DNA of 64,000 nt from Kribbella sp. CA-293567 (GTDB lineage Bacteria > Actinomycetota > Actinomycetes > Propionibacteriales > Kribbellaceae): NCBI RefSeq assembly GCF_027627575.1, contig NZ_CP114065.1:4836001-4900000 (forward strand), in the 5' to 3' direction. The position numbers and the translations under genes were made by a program. Shown here in pieces: positions 62,920 to 64,000 of this stretch (position 1 is its first letter; each line of letters opens with the position of its first letter). The notes beneath the pieces were generated by a model. That model did no database searches. It saw only the letters and a list, made by a program, of their open reading frames with translations, and had not been told where the DNA came from.

Positions 62920-63855
62920 ATGTCCGGTCGACTGAGAACAACGGGGCGAGCGGCCACAGCCGCACTGCTGGTGGCAGGACTCACGCCGGGCGCCGCGGTC
63001 GCGGCGCCCACGAGTTCGGCAGCGTCCACTGCGGCCTGTCAGCTGCAGTCGGGGTCGGTGACCGCCGGTGGCGATCACACGGCCAGGGTCATCACCGCGG
63101 GCTCGCCCCCGACTGTGCTGGAGAAGCGGCGCTATACCGACATCTTTCCTGACGGGCAGGTGCGGTTGAGCGGGCTGGTCGCGCATGACCCGGTGGTGGA
63201 CCAGTTCGGCGGCGGGTACCACGGCCACGTGGTGATGGGCGCTGGTCTCTACCGGAGCTTCTACCTCCTCACGGAAGCCGGCGAGGTCGACCGGTCGCAG
63301 GCTCTCAACGACCGGATCGGTGGCGGCTGGGGCGAGGTCACCTTCCTCGACTCGAGCTACCCGAAGAACCCGGATCCCTTCGCCCTGGCCCACCACTACT
63401 CGCTCCGCGCCGACGGCACGATCACCCGGTGGGACCAGCGCGGGTCGGGCTGGCTGAACCCGCGAACCGCGAGTGGGTTCTCGGCGGTGAAGACGATGGC
63501 GCTGATCAGCCAGACCGCGACGTACGACACCTTCCTCGCCAACACCCGCGGCGGCGCGCTCTACACGATCCGGCTGCCCAAGACGTCGCCGCTGAAGCCG
63601 GTGGTGAAGAAGCTGCGCGGCACCACTTGGCAGGGTTTCGACGCGCTGATCGCCGAGAGGTGCGGCCAGTACGGCACGCTGTTGCTCGGCATCGACAAGG
63701 ACACCAAGTCCGGCTACCTGTACGCCGTCGGCCACGCCAACGGCACCGCCACGGTCATCCAGGGTCTCGGCAAGGTGCCGGCCATCTTCGCCGACGCGGT
63801 CAACTTCCGCTACACCAAGGAGCCCGGCGAGGCGCCGCTGCTGTTCGGCGAGTGA
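62920..63855 (+). CDS. Secreted protein of unknown function
   Basis: Protein of 311 residues with a clear signal peptide ending around GAAVAAPTSS, then about 280 residues of beta-rich sequence with repeating motifs such as GAGLYRSFYLL, HHYSLRADGTITRWD and GGALYTIRLP. The repeat pattern hints at a beta-propeller or tachylectin-like fold, but it is not assignable with confidence. ATG at 62920 after GAGAGGG. Confidence 0.75.
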   Translation: MSGRLRTTGRAATAALLVAGLTPGAAVAAPTSSAASTAACQLQSGSVTAGGDHTARVITAGSPPTVLEKRRYTDIFPDGQVRLSGLVAHDPVVDQFGGGYHGHVVMGAGLYRSFYLLTEAGEVDRSQALNDRIGGGWGEVTFLDSSYPKNPDPFALAHHYSLRADGTITRWDQRGSGWLNPRTASGFSAVKTMALISQTATYDTFLANTRGGALYTIRLPKTSPLKPVVKKLRGTTWQGFDALIAERCGQYGTLLLGIDKDTKSGYLYAVGHANGTATVIQGLGKVPAIFADAVNFRYTKEPGEAPLLFGE

Positions 63856-64000
63856 TCACTCGTCGAACGGGGTGACCTCGATCGGCACGGCGCAGGCCCG
63901 GCTGGCCCTGGTCGCCCACTCCTGGGCAGTGGCCAGGTCGGGCGCCTCGATGACCCAGAACCCGGCCATGTACTCCTTGCTCTCCGCGAACGGCCCGTCG
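63856..64000 (-). CDS. YCII/DGPF-domain protein (5' end beyond window)
   Basis: C-terminal part of a DGPF/YCII-related protein, visible as DGPFAESKEYMAGFWVIE and ending IEVTPFDE. Its stop follows directly after the convergent secreted-protein stop. Function of the family is unclear; some are linked to ECF sigma factors, which would lie to the right if present. Confidence 0.85.
   Translation of the reverse strand, partial: DGPFAESKEYMAGFWVIEAPDLATAQEWATRASRACAVPIEVTPFDE

Overview
The window is high-GC actinobacterial chromosome, most like Kribbella or a close relative in the Nocardioidales. That placement is inferred from gene content and codon use (ctaE-qcrCAB and ctaCDF blocks, DUF3043, PspA/PspAA, GTG/TTG starts, many ATGA/GTGA overlaps), not from a database match. 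No rRNA, tRNA, CRISPR array, transposase or phage gene was seen.

Layout. (1) 1-9954: aerobic respiration. A CtaG-type oxidase assembly protein (cut by the window edge) diverges from ctaE-qcrC-qcrA-qcrB; ctaC-ctaD-ctaF lies on the opposite strand; a lipoprotein L,D-transpeptidase sits between the two blocks. (2) 10049-27020: mixed metabolism. A cysteine desulfurase is coupled to a TusA-like carrier and a GNAT acetyltransferase is coupled to a sirtuin. Then come a 1906-residue secreted amylopullulanase with two GH13 catalytic modules, a lipid kinase, a serine hydrolase, a VOC protein, an ErpA-type Fe-S carrier, glycerate kinase, endonuclease V, a NUDIX hydrolase, an FAD amine-oxidase-like protein and NadA. 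(3) 27118-31279: a tightly overlapping minus-strand operon of cytidylyltransferase, CDP-alcohol phosphotransferase, second cytidylyltransferase and GT4 glycosyltransferase, with another GT4 gene upstream. (4) 31374-35141: two secreted right-handed beta-helix proteins; a third paralogue, a lipoprotein, is at 42400. (5) 35208-40173: a hexuronate set (UxaC, fructuronate-reductase-like dehydrogenase, PfkB kinase) with a divergent LacI regulator and candidate operators. (6) 40205-42305: TetR regulator and DHA2-type MFS pump with a near-perfect 32-bp palindrome at the pump start codon. (7) 42400-60686: an exopolysaccharide locus with an O-antigen ligase/Wzy-type protein, a Wzz-like chain-length protein with a degenerate kinase domain, Wzx flippase, WecG/TagA glycosyltransferase, GDP-mannose dehydratase, GDP-fucose synthase and a WbaP-type initiating transferase. 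Embedded in it are four tandem paralogous secreted beta-propeller proteins in an alternating long (LamG-bearing) and short pattern. (8) 61006-64000: PspA/PspAA, a DUF3043 membrane protein, an unrecognised secreted protein and a truncated DGPF/YCII protein.

The most distinctive part is 27-61 kb. A Wzx/Wzy-type polysaccharide pathway predicted to use GDP-L-fucose is interleaved with a possible CDP-alditol branch and two expanded families of exported repeat-fold proteins (three beta-helices, four beta-propellers). A reasonable hypothesis is that these exported proteins bind, shape or trim the surface polymer. The sequence supports co-location and paralogy, not the function itself.
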